Shown: positions 19,447 through 31,297, counted from the first letter of the stretch. The stretch is 64,000 nucleotides of DNA from Orbaceae bacterium lpD04 (GCA_036251935.1 CP133967.1:1931488-1995487); one strand, 5' to 3'. Notes: generated by a model from the sequence alone, not told the origin. Numbers and translations: made by a program.

Positions 19447-19537
19447 CAATAACCTAGCCGCTATTGTGGTATTCAATTGTTGCTAAATTATATACTTAAA
19501 AGCTTAAATAGCCTATTTTTATCATTAGGTAACAAAG

Positions 19538-21226
<1,689 letters not shown>

Positions 21227-21342
21227 TTAGATTAAAAATAGGTATAAAATAATTTATCAATATTTGGTGAGTTGTTAGATTAAATAACTAAGTTTGCTTT
21301 AATTATCGCAGTATAAAATAAAATCTTTCGGTCAATAAAAGG

Positions 21343-21924
21343 CTATAATTGACGATCAGTTGCTTGAATAATTAACTGTGGGTAAAAAGTGATAAATGAT
21401 TGCTCTAATTGATGATAATTGTCAGTAAAGTCGAGAAAAGTGTCACGCAATAAAACCAGTTTTGGCCGCTGATTAGCCATTCCATTTAATACCCGCCCAA
21501 TAAAATCGATATTTGCATAATTTACCAACCATTGACCTTGCCATAGGTGGCTCATAAATTGCGAAAAATCCGACGAAAAAAGCGTAATATCTTTATCAAC
21601 AATGGTTTTTATTTGTAAATTAAACTCGTTAAGGCTAACACTTGTTACATAGTTAGGCCAATTTTTCGCTAAAAAGTGATCCCAAATAATATCAAGGGTT
21701 ATTGGTGCTACTCGCTGAGTTTGCGGCCGAAAAAGTAACTTAGCTTGTTTCACTGCTGGTAAGTTATCGATTAATTTATCAAGCCGTCGATGCATCATAA
21801 TGCCATCGGCAATACGTTTTGAGTATTGCCGATAAGGATCACCTTTAACAAAATCAGCCGCCGCATTGCCAATAATCGAGCTATTAGCCAATGAAGCAAG
21901 ATGAAGATGGGCGAGTATATTCAT
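21343..21924 (-). CDS. acpH: Acyl carrier protein phosphodiesterase
   Basis: Removes the phosphopantetheine arm from holo-ACP; 193 residues, the family length. HD-related metal motifs are seen in MNILAHLHLA, GNAAADFVKGD, GIMMHRRLDKL and DIIWDHFLAKNW. Lies 21 bases downstream of the siderophore-interacting protein gene on the same strand. Confidence 0.93.
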   Translation of the reverse strand: MNILAHLHLASLANSSIIGNAAADFVKGDPYRQYSKRIADGIMMHRRLDKLIDNLPAVKQAKLLFRPQTQRVAPITLDIIWDHFLAKNWPNYVTSVSLNEFNLQIKTIVDKDITLFSSDFSQFMSHLWQGQWLVNYANIDFIGRVLNGMANQRPKLVLLRDTFLDFTDNYHQLEQSFITFYPQLIIQATDRQL

Positions 21925-21945
21925 AAATTAATTAGCTATACTTTA

Positions 21946-22749
21946 TTAATCATGATGCTTAAATTGCCCTTCAGCAAAGCCTTCCCGCCAATAACTAATA
22001 AAATGCATTGCATCACTTGGTAACGTTGCAAAATTATCTTTTAAAAAATGGCGTATTGCCTGTGCAATAGAGGATTCCATACCGCCCCAAAAGATTGTAT
22101 TTTGTGGATCGATAGTTAGATTTAATTTAGTTAACTGGTTAATTAATTGACTATCTTGACCGTGTGCGGTAACAATCCATGTCAATTGGGCAGATCCAGT
22201 TATTGTTAAAGGCAACTTATCTTGCTCATCTCGAACTTCTATTACCGCTATTGCTTTTTGCCCTTGTGGTAAATTCTCTAATATATAGCAAATCGCTGGC
22301 ATTGCAGCAATGTCACCTAATAATACTAATTGTTTACTTTCATCAAATCGATTTTTAGCGCCCATTGCAATCAAACCAATGCAATCGCCTATTTTAGCCT
22401 GCTGAGCCCATAACGTTGCGATGCCGCTATCATGTACCACAAAATCAACAGCAATAGTATTATCAGCTTTATTATAGCTTCGAATACTATAGGTCCTTAC
22501 TCGCTCGCGAGTACCGTCTTGCCAAATAATTTTATTCTCTTCATTCGCTTGGGGAAAAACGATATCACGACTTCCCTTGATAGGAAAAAGTAATTTTGCA
22601 TGAGGACCAATCCAGAGTGGATCAAATTCAAACGTTTTATCACAATTAAAAATGATACGAATAAGATTAGGCGATAAACGCTCACTTTGCTTAACTGTTA
22701 ATATGCCATTAATAATCGAACGTTTATGAGCTGATACTTTTTGATTCAT
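21946..22749 (-). CDS. Siderophore-interacting protein, FAD-dependent ferric reductase
   Basis: 267 residues, ViuB/YqjH family. The N-terminal FAD domain has the binding motif RTYSIRSYN (85-93); the C-terminal NAD(P)H domain has FWGGMESS. Such proteins release iron from ferric siderophores in the cytoplasm. First gene of a likely two-gene unit with acpH. No siderophore receptor is nearby. Confidence 0.88.
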   Translation of the reverse strand: MNQKVSAHKRSIINGILTVKQSERLSPNLIRIIFNCDKTFEFDPLWIGPHAKLLFPIKGSRDIVFPQANEENKIIWQDGTRERVRTYSIRSYNKADNTIAVDFVVHDSGIATLWAQQAKIGDCIGLIAMGAKNRFDESKQLVLLGDIAAMPAICYILENLPQGQKAIAVIEVRDEQDKLPLTITGSAQLTWIVTAHGQDSQLINQLTKLNLTIDPQNTIFWGGMESSIAQAIRHFLKDNFATLPSDAMHFISYWREGFAEGQFKHHD

Positions 22750-22882
22750 ATGTAATTTTCCTTTATAAGCATCTTGCTATCATACACCGTGTCAGCACAG
22801 AATTAAAACAAAGATATTTTATTGATAAAAAGCTAATTATTAGCGGATATAAAGAGACTCGATATAAATCGATTGCCTTTAT

Positions 22883-22926
22883 AAGATCGCTAAATCAACT
22901 AAATTGAAAAATAGGATAGCGATCTT
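22883..22926. repeat. Inverted repeat upstream of ychF
   Basis: Ten-base arms (22883-22892 and 22917-22926) separated by 24 bases in the divergent gap between the reductase gene and ychF. A TATAAT box follows near 22955. It could be an operator or a leader hairpin; no more can be said. Confidence 0.35.
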
Positions 22927-22996
22927 AGCTATATCGTTACAATCGAAATTAGTATATAATCGCAGCCATTTTTTGATGTTTAATTAGGGTATAATC

Positions 22997-24088
22997 ATGG
23001 GATTTAAATGTGGAATTGTCGGTTTACCAAATGTGGGCAAATCAACACTTTTTAATGCACTTACCAAAGCAGGAATTGAAGCAGCAAATTTTCCGTTTTG
23101 TACAATAGAACCAAATACAGGTGTTGTGCCAATGCCTGATGCTCGTTTAGATAAATTAGCTGAAATCGTTAAACCACAAAGAATATTACCAACGACCATG
23201 GAATTTGTTGATATTGCAGGTTTAGTTAAAGGTGCTTCTAAAGGTGAAGGACTTGGTAACCAATTTTTATCAAATATTCGTGAAACAGAAGCAATTGGTC
23301 ATGTTGTGCGCTGCTTTGAAAATGATAATATCATCCATGTTGCAGGTAAAATTGATCCAGCACAAGACATTGAAATAATTAATACCGAATTAGCATTAGC
23401 CGATCTAGATACCTGCGAACGAGCAATTTTACGAGTACAAAAGAAAGCTAAAGGTGGCGATAAAGATGCCAAATATGAGCAAGAAGTACTTGAAAAATGC
23501 TTACCTCATTTGGAACAAGGCAATAAACTTATTACATTAAAACTGACCAAAGAAGAAGCTGAAGCAATTAAATACCTTAGCTTTTTAACTATTAAGCCAA
23601 CAATGTATATTGCAAATGTTAATGAAGAAGGTTTTGATAACAACCCTTATCTTGCCAGAGTAATTGAAATTGCTAATCAAGAAAATGCAGTTGTTGTGCC
23701 AGTTTGCGCAGCAATTGAAGCTGAAATTGCAGAGCTTGATGATGAAGAGCGTGATGAGTTTATGCAAGATCTTGGCTTAGAAGAACCAGGCTTAAATCGA
23801 GTAATTCGCGCAGGTTATTCATTACTCAATTTACAAACTTATTTTACCGCAGGCGTAAAAGAAGTGAGAGCATGGACAATACCTGTTGGTTCAACCGCAC
23901 CACAAGCAGCAGGAAAAATTCATACTGATTTTGAAAAAGGCTTTATCCGCGCTCAAACAATTGCTTTTGATGATTTTATTAACTTCAAAGGTGAGCAAGG
24001 TGCAAAAGAAGCGGGCAAAATGCGCTCAGAAGGAAAAGATTATATTGTTAAAGATGGCGATATAATGAACTTCTTATTTAATGTTTAA
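22997..24088 (+). CDS. ychF: Ribosome-binding ATPase YchF
   Basis: Obg-class P-loop protein of 363 residues, the exact family length. The P-loop is GLPNVGKS (9-16). The ATP-specific NxxE motif replaces the NKxD of GTPases, and the C-terminal TGS domain is present ([15 protein letters not shown]). Conserved single gene with a strong terminator. Confidence 0.97.
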   Translation: MGFKCGIVGLPNVGKSTLFNALTKAGIEAANFPFCTIEPNTGVVPMPDARLDKLAEIVKPQRILPTTMEFVDIAGLVKGASKGEGLGNQFLSNIRETEAIGHVVRCFENDNIIHVAGKIDPAQDIEIINTELALADLDTCERAILRVQKKAKGGDKDAKYEQEVLEKCLPHLEQGNKLITLKLTKEEAEAIKYLSFLTIKPTMYIANVNEEGFDNNPYLARVIEIANQENAVVVPVCAAIEAEIAELDDEERDEFMQDLGLEEPGLNRVIRAGYSLLNLQTYFTAGVKEVRAWTIPVGSTAPQAAGKIHTDFEKGFIRAQTIAFDDFINFKGEQGAKEAGKMRSEGKDYIVKDGDIMNFLFNV

Positions 24089-24101
24089 AATTAACATAAA
24101 T

Positions 24102-24130
24102 AATAAAGCCGACTAAATGTCGGCTTTATT
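24102..24130. terminator. Intrinsic terminator of ychF
   Basis: Perfect 12-bp stem with a 5-base loop, flanked by A-rich and T-rich sides, 13 bases after the stop codon. Confidence 0.88.
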
Positions 24131-24180
24131 ATTTGTACAAAGAGTTGAGATAAAAAACTTATACAAATTTTGGTCAAAAA

Positions 24181-24261
24181 AAAACTTAATTCATCGAGCC
24201 TGATGATTAAGTTTTAGTAGGATATGTCCTATTTCATATTAAATATCACTTTAATATGAAA
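24181..24261. repeat. Three consecutive hairpins between ychF and moeA
   Basis: Hairpin 1 (24181-24215) has 14 bp with one bulge. Hairpin 2 is the small AGGA/TCCT stem (24219-24230). Hairpin 3 (24232-24261) has a perfect 12-bp stem. They lie about 180-260 bases upstream of moeA with no reading frame. They may be a structured leader or a small RNA; they do not match the Moco riboswitch as I know it. Confidence 0.5.
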
Positions 24262-24442
24262 CTTTATAGTTATATTTGATTAAAGTCATTATAATACTTT
24301 TTAATTAATTTATAATATTTTTTAGTCAATTTTGTGATCTATTTCAATTTTTTGAGCTTTATTTTATTGCCCAATATATAATTTAGGCTCAACACTAGAA
24401 ATAACTTCATGGTTATATTCCCAATAAGGTAAGGAAATCGTT

Positions 24443-25675
24443 ATGTCTAATGCCCCTCTTCTATCATTTTCTGAAGCGAAAAATCTCATTTTACAAACGA
24501 CAAGTTCGATAAATTACCAGCAAATTGAATCAATTAAACTATTTGATGCCGTAAATCGAGTCACTGCCGAATCTGTTATTTCACCAATGAATATTCCGTC
24601 CTTTGATAATTCTGCAATGGATGGCTATCTAATAAGAGAAACTGATCTAAAAAATTGTCACTCACTGACCATTGCAGAGAGTATTTTTGCCGGACAAAAA
24701 CAATTCACTCATTGGCCAGAAAAGAGTTGTTTAAGAATAATGACCGGAGCACCAGTTCCCGAAGGTGCTTATGCCGTTATTATGCAAGAAAACGTAGAAA
24801 AGAAAGCTAATACAATTAGCTTTGATGCTACTAAAATAAAAGCCGGCCAAAACATTCGTTATGTTGGTGAAAGTGTCCGAGCTGGTTGCGAAATATTTCC
24901 AGCAGGTGAAAAATTAACGATTGCAAAATTAACGACGCTAGCAACGTTAGGTTTAGATAAGATAACGGTATATAAACCGATAAAGGTGGCAATATTCTCG
25001 ACTGGAGATGAGTTAACCCCTATTGGTGAGCAATTACCATCAATAAGTAGTATTTATGATAGTAATCGTTTTACCGTTCATTTAATGTTAAAAGCATTGG
25101 GCTGTGAAGTCATCGATTTTGGTATTATCAAAGATGATTTAGATTTGATCTCAAATACGTTAAAACAAGCATCCAAAGAAGCTGATATTGTGGTAACTAG
25201 TGGCGGTGTATCGGTTGGTGATGCAGATTATACTAAAATGGCATTAGCTGAAATTGGTGAAATTAATTTTTGGAAAATCGCCATGAAGCCAGGCAAGCCG
25301 TTTGCCTTTGGTAAGATTAATAATGCGCTTTTTTGTGGTTTACCCGGCAATCCAGTATCAACCTTTGTTACTTTTTATCAATTAGTTAGGCCGTTAATTT
25401 TAGCGCTATATCAGCAAGATAGTAATAGCCATACTCTAAACCTAAAAACAGTTTCAAACTTAAAAAAATCAGTTGGCCGTTTAGACTTTCAGCGTGGATA
25501 TGTGCATGCCAATAAAGATGGTGAACTTGTTGTTAGCTCAACAGGCGAACAAGGATCACATATTACCTCATCATTTAATCAGGCAAATTGCTTTATTGTA
25601 CTAGAGTCTGAGCGAGGTAATGTTACATCAGGTGAATTAGTTACAGTTGAAATATTCGATAGTTTTCTTTTATAA
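24443..25675 (+). CDS. moeA: Molybdopterin molybdenumtransferase
   Basis: Inserts molybdate into adenylylated molybdopterin; 410 residues (E. coli 411). Typical motifs are PSFDNSAMDGY near residue 55, RIMTGAPVPEGAYAV, FSTGDEL, and TSGGVSVGDADY. No other moa/mob/moe gene lies in the window. The gene stands alone, with a wide non-coding leader and a hairpin after it. Confidence 0.95.
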   Translation: MSNAPLLSFSEAKNLILQTTSSINYQQIESIKLFDAVNRVTAESVISPMNIPSFDNSAMDGYLIRETDLKNCHSLTIAESIFAGQKQFTHWPEKSCLRIMTGAPVPEGAYAVIMQENVEKKANTISFDATKIKAGQNIRYVGESVRAGCEIFPAGEKLTIAKLTTLATLGLDKITVYKPIKVAIFSTGDELTPIGEQLPSISSIYDSNRFTVHLMLKALGCEVIDFGIIKDDLDLISNTLKQASKEADIVVTSGGVSVGDADYTKMALAEIGEINFWKIAMKPGKPFAFGKINNALFCGLPGNPVSTFVTFYQLVRPLILALYQQDSNSHTLNLKTVSNLKKSVGRLDFQRGYVHANKDGELVVSSTGEQGSHITSSFNQANCFIVLESERGNVTSGELVTVEIFDSFLL

Positions 25676-25702
25676 GCAAGTTTATAACACCAAAATAAAT
25701 AG

Positions 25703-25739
25703 CATACTATTTTTACTAAATAAACGTAATGATAGTATG
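25703..25739 (+). terminator. Probable terminator of moeA
   Basis: Eight-base arms (25703-25710 and 25732-25739) with a 21-base loop, followed by TTTTATAAATTT. A weak but plausible terminator. Confidence 0.4.
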
Positions 25740-25885
25740 TTTTATAAATTTATAGCCCTGTCACTTACATTAATTACATAATTGATTCAATTACTTTCTA
25801 ATTATATTCATTCTTATATAACCAATCTAAACTAACCGCCTCAGAAGAATTATTTAAAAAGCAAATCCCATCATGAGGTTTCATT

Positions 25886-27181
25886 ATGAGTATTTTACAA
25901 GATATAAAAGAAAAAAAATTCTATATTGGTTCTTTACCTTTATCCGTTTTCATTGGCTGTTCAATCATCGTTATGGTTTCTGCTTGGCTTGATATTTTGC
26001 CAAAAAGTTTAATTGGTGGATTTGCCGTCATTCTACCCCTAGGTTGGTTGCTCGGTACTATCGGTCAAAATCTACCCTACCTGAAAAAATTTGGTGCCCC
26101 TGCAATTTTGGCGCTGATCGTGCCATCAATTTTAGTTTATAACAATGTGTTTGACAGCAACACATTAATGGCTGCTAAAATGTTGATGAAAGACTCTAAT
26201 TTCTTATTATTTTATATTGCCAGTCTCGTTTGCGGTAGTATATTGGGCATGCACCGAGTTATCTTAGTAAACGGTTTTATCCGTATGATGATCCCAATGT
26301 TAATAGGTATGTGCCTTGCTGCGGTAGTTGGTGTTGGCGTCGCTGTTGCATTTGGTGATACTTGGGAACATGCATTTTTCTATACGGTAGCGCCGGTTAT
26401 GGCAGGTGGTGTTGGTGAGGGTGTGTTACAGCTTTCAAACGCTTATAGTAATATACTTGGCCTTGATTATGATTCGTTTGTCAGTGCTTTGATACCGGCA
26501 ACCGTTGTAGGTAACTTTTTTGCGATAACTTATACAGCAATAATTAATCGTGTTGGTGAGTTAAAACCCCATTTAAGTGGTAAAGGACAGCTAGTAAAAA
26601 TTGAATTTGATGGCATGGAAGAGGCATTAAAAGAAGATACTAGCCCTCTTGATGCAAGAGCGATGAGCGGCGCCGTAATGATTTTAGTTGCGATGTTTAT
26701 GCTTGGTGCAATTCTTGAAAAAATAACTCACTTCCCTGGCCCAGTATTAATGATTATTGCTACTGCGATTGTTAAATATTTACGTATTTTGCCTGCTAGT
26801 GTCGAAAAAGGCAGCCAACAGTGGTATAAATTTATTTCAGGTCACTTTACCTATCCATTAATGGCGGGACTTGGTTTACTTTATATTGATTTAGGCAGTG
26901 TGGTTAATGTCTTAACCATTCCTTACTTCTTAACCGTTGTATCGGTAGTTTTAACCGTATGTTTAACTGGATTTGTTTGTGCTTATTTTTTCAAAATGTA
27001 TCCAGTCGAAGCATCAATTATTTCATCATGTCAAAGTGGCATGGGCGGTACGGGTGATGTTGCGATTTTATCAACAGCAAATCGTATGAATCTAATGCCA
27101 TTTGCACAAGTTGCAACTCGCCTTGGTGGTGCGTTAATGGTTATTGGGGCAACGGCGCTACTGCGTTACCTTCATTCTTAA
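25886..27181 (+). CDS. maeP: 2-hydroxycarboxylate (malate) transporter
   Basis: Inner-membrane transporter of 431 residues in the 2HCT family (CitS, CimH, MaeP). Eleven or so helices are predicted, with the two family loop signatures GGVGEG and GGTGDV. Placed upstream of a malic enzyme and a CitA-type two-component system, so malate is the likely substrate; citrate or another hydroxyacid is possible. A GAGG ribosome site precedes the start. Confidence 0.85.
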   Translation: MSILQDIKEKKFYIGSLPLSVFIGCSIIVMVSAWLDILPKSLIGGFAVILPLGWLLGTIGQNLPYLKKFGAPAILALIVPSILVYNNVFDSNTLMAAKMLMKDSNFLLFYIASLVCGSILGMHRVILVNGFIRMMIPMLIGMCLAAVVGVGVAVAFGDTWEHAFFYTVAPVMAGGVGEGVLQLSNAYSNILGLDYDSFVSALIPATVVGNFFAITYTAIINRVGELKPHLSGKGQLVKIEFDGMEEALKEDTSPLDARAMSGAVMILVAMFMLGAILEKITHFPGPVLMIIATAIVKYLRILPASVEKGSQQWYKFISGHFTYPLMAGLGLLYIDLGSVVNVLTIPYFLTVVSVVLTVCLTGFVCAYFFKMYPVEASIISSCQSGMGGTGDVAILSTANRMNLMPFAQVATRLGGALMVIGATALLRYLHS

Positions 27182-27244
27182 TAAAATATCTTATACTTTA
27201 ATATAAAAATTTATCAGTTAGTCAAAAATAGAAAGGTGAAAATC

Positions 27245-28402
27245 ATGACAACGGTTCAAGAAAAAGCACTTGCAATTAGTAAAGAAAAACACGGAAAATT
27301 AGAAATTCGCTCTAAAGTAGAAATCAATTCAATGGCAGATCTTAGTGTTGCCTATACGCCTGGCGTTGCTGCGGTTTGTAGCGCAATTGCAGCGAATAAA
27401 GATGATGTTTATGAATATACATCTAAACGTAATCTCGTTGCAGTTATTACTGATGGCTCCGCTGTATTGGGACTTGGCAACATTGGCCCAGAAGCCGCCA
27501 TTCCCGTGATGGAAGGAAAAGCAATACTGTTTAAACGCTTTGCTGATGTTGATGCAATTCCACTCTCAGTTAATACTCAAAATGTTGATGAAATTGTCAG
27601 TCATATTGCCGCTTTCGCCCCTTCTTTTGGTGGCATTAATTTAGAAGATATCAGTGCACCAAGATGCTTTGAAGTAGAACGGCGTTTAAAAGAAATATTA
27701 GATATTCCGGTATTTCATGATGATCAGCATGGCACCGCAATTGTGGTATTAGCAGCGCTTTATAATGCAATCAAAGTGACTAAAAAACAGCTTGAAACAG
27801 TTAAAATCGTCATTAATGGTGGCGGCGCAGCTGGCCTTTCTATTGCTGATATGCTTTTAGCTGCAGGTGCAAAAAATATTAAGGTTGTCGATAAAATTGG
27901 TATTTTATGTGAAGACGATAAATCTTTACCGCCTCATCACTTAGATATGGCGAAAAAGACCAATAGAGAAAAACAAACTGGTACCCTACAAGATGCGGTG
28001 AAAGGTGCAGATGTATTTGTTGGTGTATCAGCGCCAGGCGCATTGAAAAAAGAATGGGTTACCACTATGGCCGATAAAGCAATTATTTTTGCAATGGCCA
28101 ACCCTACTCCAGAAATTTTCCCAGAGGAAGCCAAAGAGGCTGGCGCTTATATTGTTGGTACTGGTCGAAGTGATTATCCTAATCAAATTAACAACGTACT
28201 TGCTTTTCCTGGTATTTTCCGCGGCGCACTTGATGCTAGAGCGAAAGATATTACACTTGAAATGCAATTAGCTGCGGCAAGAGGGCTTGCAAGCATTGTT
28301 ACTGACGATAAGCTAGGCCCTGATTATATTTTACCTAATGCATTTGAACCAAATGTATCTAAAGTTGTTGCAGAAAGTGTTCGCGCTGCTGTGAAAAAAT
28401 AA
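27245..28402 (+). CDS. maeE: Malic enzyme, short form
   Basis: Oxidatively decarboxylates malate to pyruvate. 385 residues, lacking the phosphotransacetylase-like C-terminal domain of MaeB. The catalytic tyrosine is in VAYTPGVA (Tyr37); the metal motif DDQHGTA and the nucleotide-binding INGGGAAGLS are clear. ATG 27245 has GAAAGGTG six bases upstream and is preferred over GTG 27236. It follows the transporter by 63 bases and ends at a strong terminator before the kinase gene. Confidence 0.92.
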   Translation: MTTVQEKALAISKEKHGKLEIRSKVEINSMADLSVAYTPGVAAVCSAIAANKDDVYEYTSKRNLVAVITDGSAVLGLGNIGPEAAIPVMEGKAILFKRFADVDAIPLSVNTQNVDEIVSHIAAFAPSFGGINLEDISAPRCFEVERRLKEILDIPVFHDDQHGTAIVVLAALYNAIKVTKKQLETVKIVINGGGAAGLSIADMLLAAGAKNIKVVDKIGILCEDDKSLPPHHLDMAKKTNREKQTGTLQDAVKGADVFVGVSAPGALKKEWVTTMADKAIIFAMANPTPEIFPEEAKEAGAYIVGTGRSDYPNQINNVLAFPGIFRGALDARAKDITLEMQLAAARGLASIVTDDKLGPDYILPNAFEPNVSKVVAESVRAAVKK

Positions 28403-28431
28403 TATCATTATTTAATTTATCGCGATAACAT

Positions 28432-28468
28432 AGCTGCTGTTTAAGTTGTTTAAACAGCAGCTTTTTTT
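28432..28468 (+). terminator. Strong intrinsic terminator after the malic enzyme
   Basis: A 13-bp perfect stem (28432-28444 and 28450-28462), 5-base loop and a run of seven T. It separates the transporter/enzyme operon from the two-component genes, so full read-through is unlikely and the regulators need their own promoter or partial read-through. Confidence 0.9.
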
Positions 28469-28526
28469 ATACATAACAAAAACAAACTTTACAAGTAACG
28501 ATAAGAAATGCAATTTAGGGAATCGG

Positions 28527-30143
28527 GTGCGAAAATTATTCAATAATTTAAAATTAAAAACCAAACTAATCATTCTTATTTGCTTTGTTTTTATCTTGGC
28601 TGTCATCGCTGAAAATACCTATATTATTAAAATCGTTAATAATCAATATTATGACGATGCAAGTCAGCACGTAGAGGAAATAGCAAATATCATCGCTACC
28701 TCGCCTGATATCATAAATGATATCACCAATCCAACGCCTGAAAATTTAGATTCCATTCAAAAATATGCCGAAAATACGAGGCAAATATCTCAGGTCGAAT
28801 TTATTACTATTTTTGATATGCAAGGGATCCGTTTTTCACATCCCGATAAAGATAAAATAGGAAAAAGAATTGTTGGTGGCGATGGCGAAGCTGCCTTAAG
28901 AGGTGAATCATACCTATCAACAGCTAAAGGCACATTAGGGCTATCAATTCGGGCATTTAGGCCAATATATTCAAGTGACAAAACGCAAATCGGCGCGTTA
29001 ATGGTTGGCCAAACAGTTAATAACATTGAGTACTTAGCGTCACGAACAAGGCAGCCTATTTTACTTACATTAATTATTTCCCTCATTATTGCCGTATCTT
29101 TAGCATTATGGTTTTCAAAGAGTATTAAAAATATTTTATTAGGCTTAGAACCCTATGAAATGGTTAGACTTTTTGAAGAGCGAGATGCAATTATTCGAAC
29201 AGTAAAAGAAGGTATTTTAGTTATTAATCGAGATGGGATCATTACTCAAATTAACGATGAAGCAATACGGATATTACGTATTACCGAAAATAAAAATAAA
29301 ATCATTGGTGGTCATGTTAAGAAAATCATTGCTAATACTCGCTTAGATGAGGTTATGTTAACAGGTAAATCAGAATATGATTGTGAACAAAATATTAACG
29401 GTATTGTTATTTTAACCAATCGAATACCGCTTTTTGTCAATGGTAAACTAACCGGTGCAATTGCGTCATTTCGTGATATGACTGAAATTCGTGAGCTCGC
29501 CGAAAACCTAACTGGCGTTAATCGTTACGCAGATGCGCTACGTTCTCAATCTCATGAGTTTAACAATAAATTGCATGTTATTTATGGCTTAGCATTTAAT
29601 GACAATAATCATGAGCTAATTGAATATTTAGAAGACTTAATGGGAAGTCAGGAAAAAGAGTACGGACAAATATCACAGTCAATACACGATCCAATTATCT
29701 CTGGATTTTTAAATAGTAAATTTAGCCGGGCAAGAGAGCTCGGCGTCACATTACATTTTCATATCTCAGGACAACTAAAAGGGCTTACCAATAGTTCTAT
29801 CGCGCATAAGTTAGTGACAATATTAGGTAATTTAATTGATAATGGTTTAGATGCGGTGCAGTTTTTAGATGATAAACAAATTACGATCAATCTAAAAATT
29901 GATGATGATTGCTTTATTATAGAAGTCAAAGATAATGGCCAAGGTATTACTAAAGAGCACTCTAAACAGATATTTAGCAAAGGCTATTCAACCAAGGGCG
30001 ATAATCGAGGCTTCGGTTTGTATTTAGTCCTAGCAAGTGTTGACGAATTAAATGGTCACATAGAATTATGTGAATCGGATGTAACGGCAGGTGCATGTTT
30101 TAAGGTATTACTACCATTGCACGAAATTTATCAGGGAAAATGA
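28527..30143 (+). CDS. maeK: Sensor histidine kinase of the CitA/DcuS family
   Basis: Membrane sensor for a C4/C6 carboxylate, 538 residues. Order: membrane helix (about 10-30), extracytoplasmic sensor domain, second helix (about 175-195), PAS domain, histidine box SHEFNNKLHVIYGL, then an ATPase domain with NLIDNGLDAV, DNGQGI and GFGLYLV. I chose GTG 28527 because AGGG lies six bases before it; the longer in-frame start (TTG 28446) lies in the preceding terminator hairpin. Paired with the regulator one base downstream. Confidence 0.88.
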   Translation: MRKLFNNLKLKTKLIILICFVFILAVIAENTYIIKIVNNQYYDDASQHVEEIANIIATSPDIINDITNPTPENLDSIQKYAENTRQISQVEFITIFDMQGIRFSHPDKDKIGKRIVGGDGEAALRGESYLSTAKGTLGLSIRAFRPIYSSDKTQIGALMVGQTVNNIEYLASRTRQPILLTLIISLIIAVSLALWFSKSIKNILLGLEPYEMVRLFEERDAIIRTVKEGILVINRDGIITQINDEAIRILRITENKNKIIGGHVKKIIANTRLDEVMLTGKSEYDCEQNINGIVILTNRIPLFVNGKLTGAIASFRDMTEIRELAENLTGVNRYADALRSQSHEFNNKLHVIYGLAFNDNNHELIEYLEDLMGSQEKEYGQISQSIHDPIISGFLNSKFSRARELGVTLHFHISGQLKGLTNSSIAHKLVTILGNLIDNGLDAVQFLDDKQITINLKIDDDCFIIEVKDNGQGITKEHSKQIFSKGYSTKGDNRGFGLYLVLASVDELNGHIELCESDVTAGACFKVLLPLHEIYQGK

Positions 30144-30144
30144 G

Positions 30145-30816
30145 ATGATTAATGTTTTAATTGTTGAAGATGATCCGATGGTAGCAGAATTAAATAAGAA
30201 ATATTTACAGATGATACCGGGATTTAAGTTAGTTGGGCAAGCAAAGGATGGTGAAACAGCATTACATTTTATTCACGACAATCCTGTTTCACTCATTTTA
30301 TTAGATATGTTTATGCCAAAATTAGATGGCTTACAATTATTACAACATATCCGCATTAGCTATCCAAATATTGATATTATAATGGTTACGGCGGCTTGTG
30401 ATAGTGAGAATATTCAGGCTGCACTACGATTAGGCGTAATTGATTACATTGTTAAGCCATTCACATTTAAACGCTTTAGAACGGCATTAATTACTTACCT
30501 AGAACGAATTAGGTTACTAAGTTCGAGTGAAATATTAGATCAAAAACAGCTCGACAACCGAATTTTTGCTAAGAATATTGAAAAGTCTGAACAATTACCA
30601 AAAGGTATTGAAGCTGATACACTCAAAAATATCCGTGATATGTTAATTAACTATACTAACGATTTTGCGATGAGCGATTTGGTGTCATCAAGTACACTAT
30701 CTCGAATATCTTTAAAGAAATACATCGATTATTTAGAAGAAATTGGTGAATTAGAAAGTTACTTGACCCATTTATCTGTTGGGCGCCCGGTTAGGATATA
30801 TTCGATTAAAAAATAG
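30145..30816 (+). CDS. maeR: Response regulator of the CitB/DcuR family
   Basis: 223-residue regulator. The receiver domain has the phospho-acceptor Asp54 (ILLDMFMPKLDG) and the conserved lysine in DYIVKPF; the C-terminal part is a CitB-type helix-turn-helix (MSDLVSSSTLSRISLKKYIDYLEEIGE). The start ATG lies one base after the kinase stop (TGAGATG). Expected to activate maePE in response to malate, as in Lactobacillus casei. Confidence 0.88.
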   Translation: MINVLIVEDDPMVAELNKKYLQMIPGFKLVGQAKDGETALHFIHDNPVSLILLDMFMPKLDGLQLLQHIRISYPNIDIIMVTAACDSENIQAALRLGVIDYIVKPFTFKRFRTALITYLERIRLLSSSEILDQKQLDNRIFAKNIEKSEQLPKGIEADTLKNIRDMLINYTNDFAMSDLVSSSTLSRISLKKYIDYLEEIGELESYLTHLSVGRPVRIYSIKK

Positions 30817-30864
30817 CGAGCGATAGTCGCTACATTTAATCGATTATCAGTGAAATCACGCTAT

Positions 30865-31293
30865 TTAATTAAGTGCAACTAAAATTGCACCAATTGCAAT
30901 CATAGCAACGCCCACACCGCCCCATAATGAAATTTTTTCACCAAATAAAATCACCGCAAACACAACAGCAAAAACAACGCTGAGTTTATCAATAGGAGCA
31001 ACTTGTGAAACATTACCGACTTTAATTGCCATAAAATAAAATAGCCATGATAATGCTCCTGCAATGCCACTTAATACAATCACAAGCAATGCTTTTTTAT
31101 CAGCCATAAAGGTTTGAACTAATTGTAATTTGCCTTGAACTATTACAACTCCAACCAAAAAAATGGCCATAACAACGGCACGAATTGCCGTTGCCGTATT
31201 GGCATCTAAATGCTGTAGACCAATCTTACCTAAAATAGCTACTGCAGAGGCTGTTATTGCCGATAGTAATGCATAAATTAACCAAGCACTCAT
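30865..31293 (-). CDS. EamA family membrane protein, single domain
   Basis: 142-residue protein with five hydrophobic helices forming one EamA (drug/metabolite transporter) unit; most relatives have two. The end reads FAVILFGEKISLWGGVGVAMIAIGAILV, typical of the domain. It probably works as a dimer. It lies four bases after a small lipoprotein gene, so the two may be co-transcribed. Substrate unknown. Confidence 0.82.
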   Translation of the reverse strand: MSAWLIYALLSAITASAVAILGKIGLQHLDANTATAIRAVVMAIFLVGVVIVQGKLQLVQTFMADKKALLVIVLSGIAGALSWLFYFMAIKVGNVSQVAPIDKLSVVFAVVFAVILFGEKISLWGGVGVAMIAIGAILVALN

Positions 31294-31297
31294 AATA

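Noticed and set aside
24262-24442. Moco riboswitch directly before moeA
   Set aside because: The hairpins upstream do not show the conserved Moco core as I know it, and this stretch has no clear structure.
28446-28526. Longer N-terminus of the histidine kinase from TTG 28446
   Set aside because: This start lies within the terminator hairpin; GTG 28527 has a proper ribosome site.
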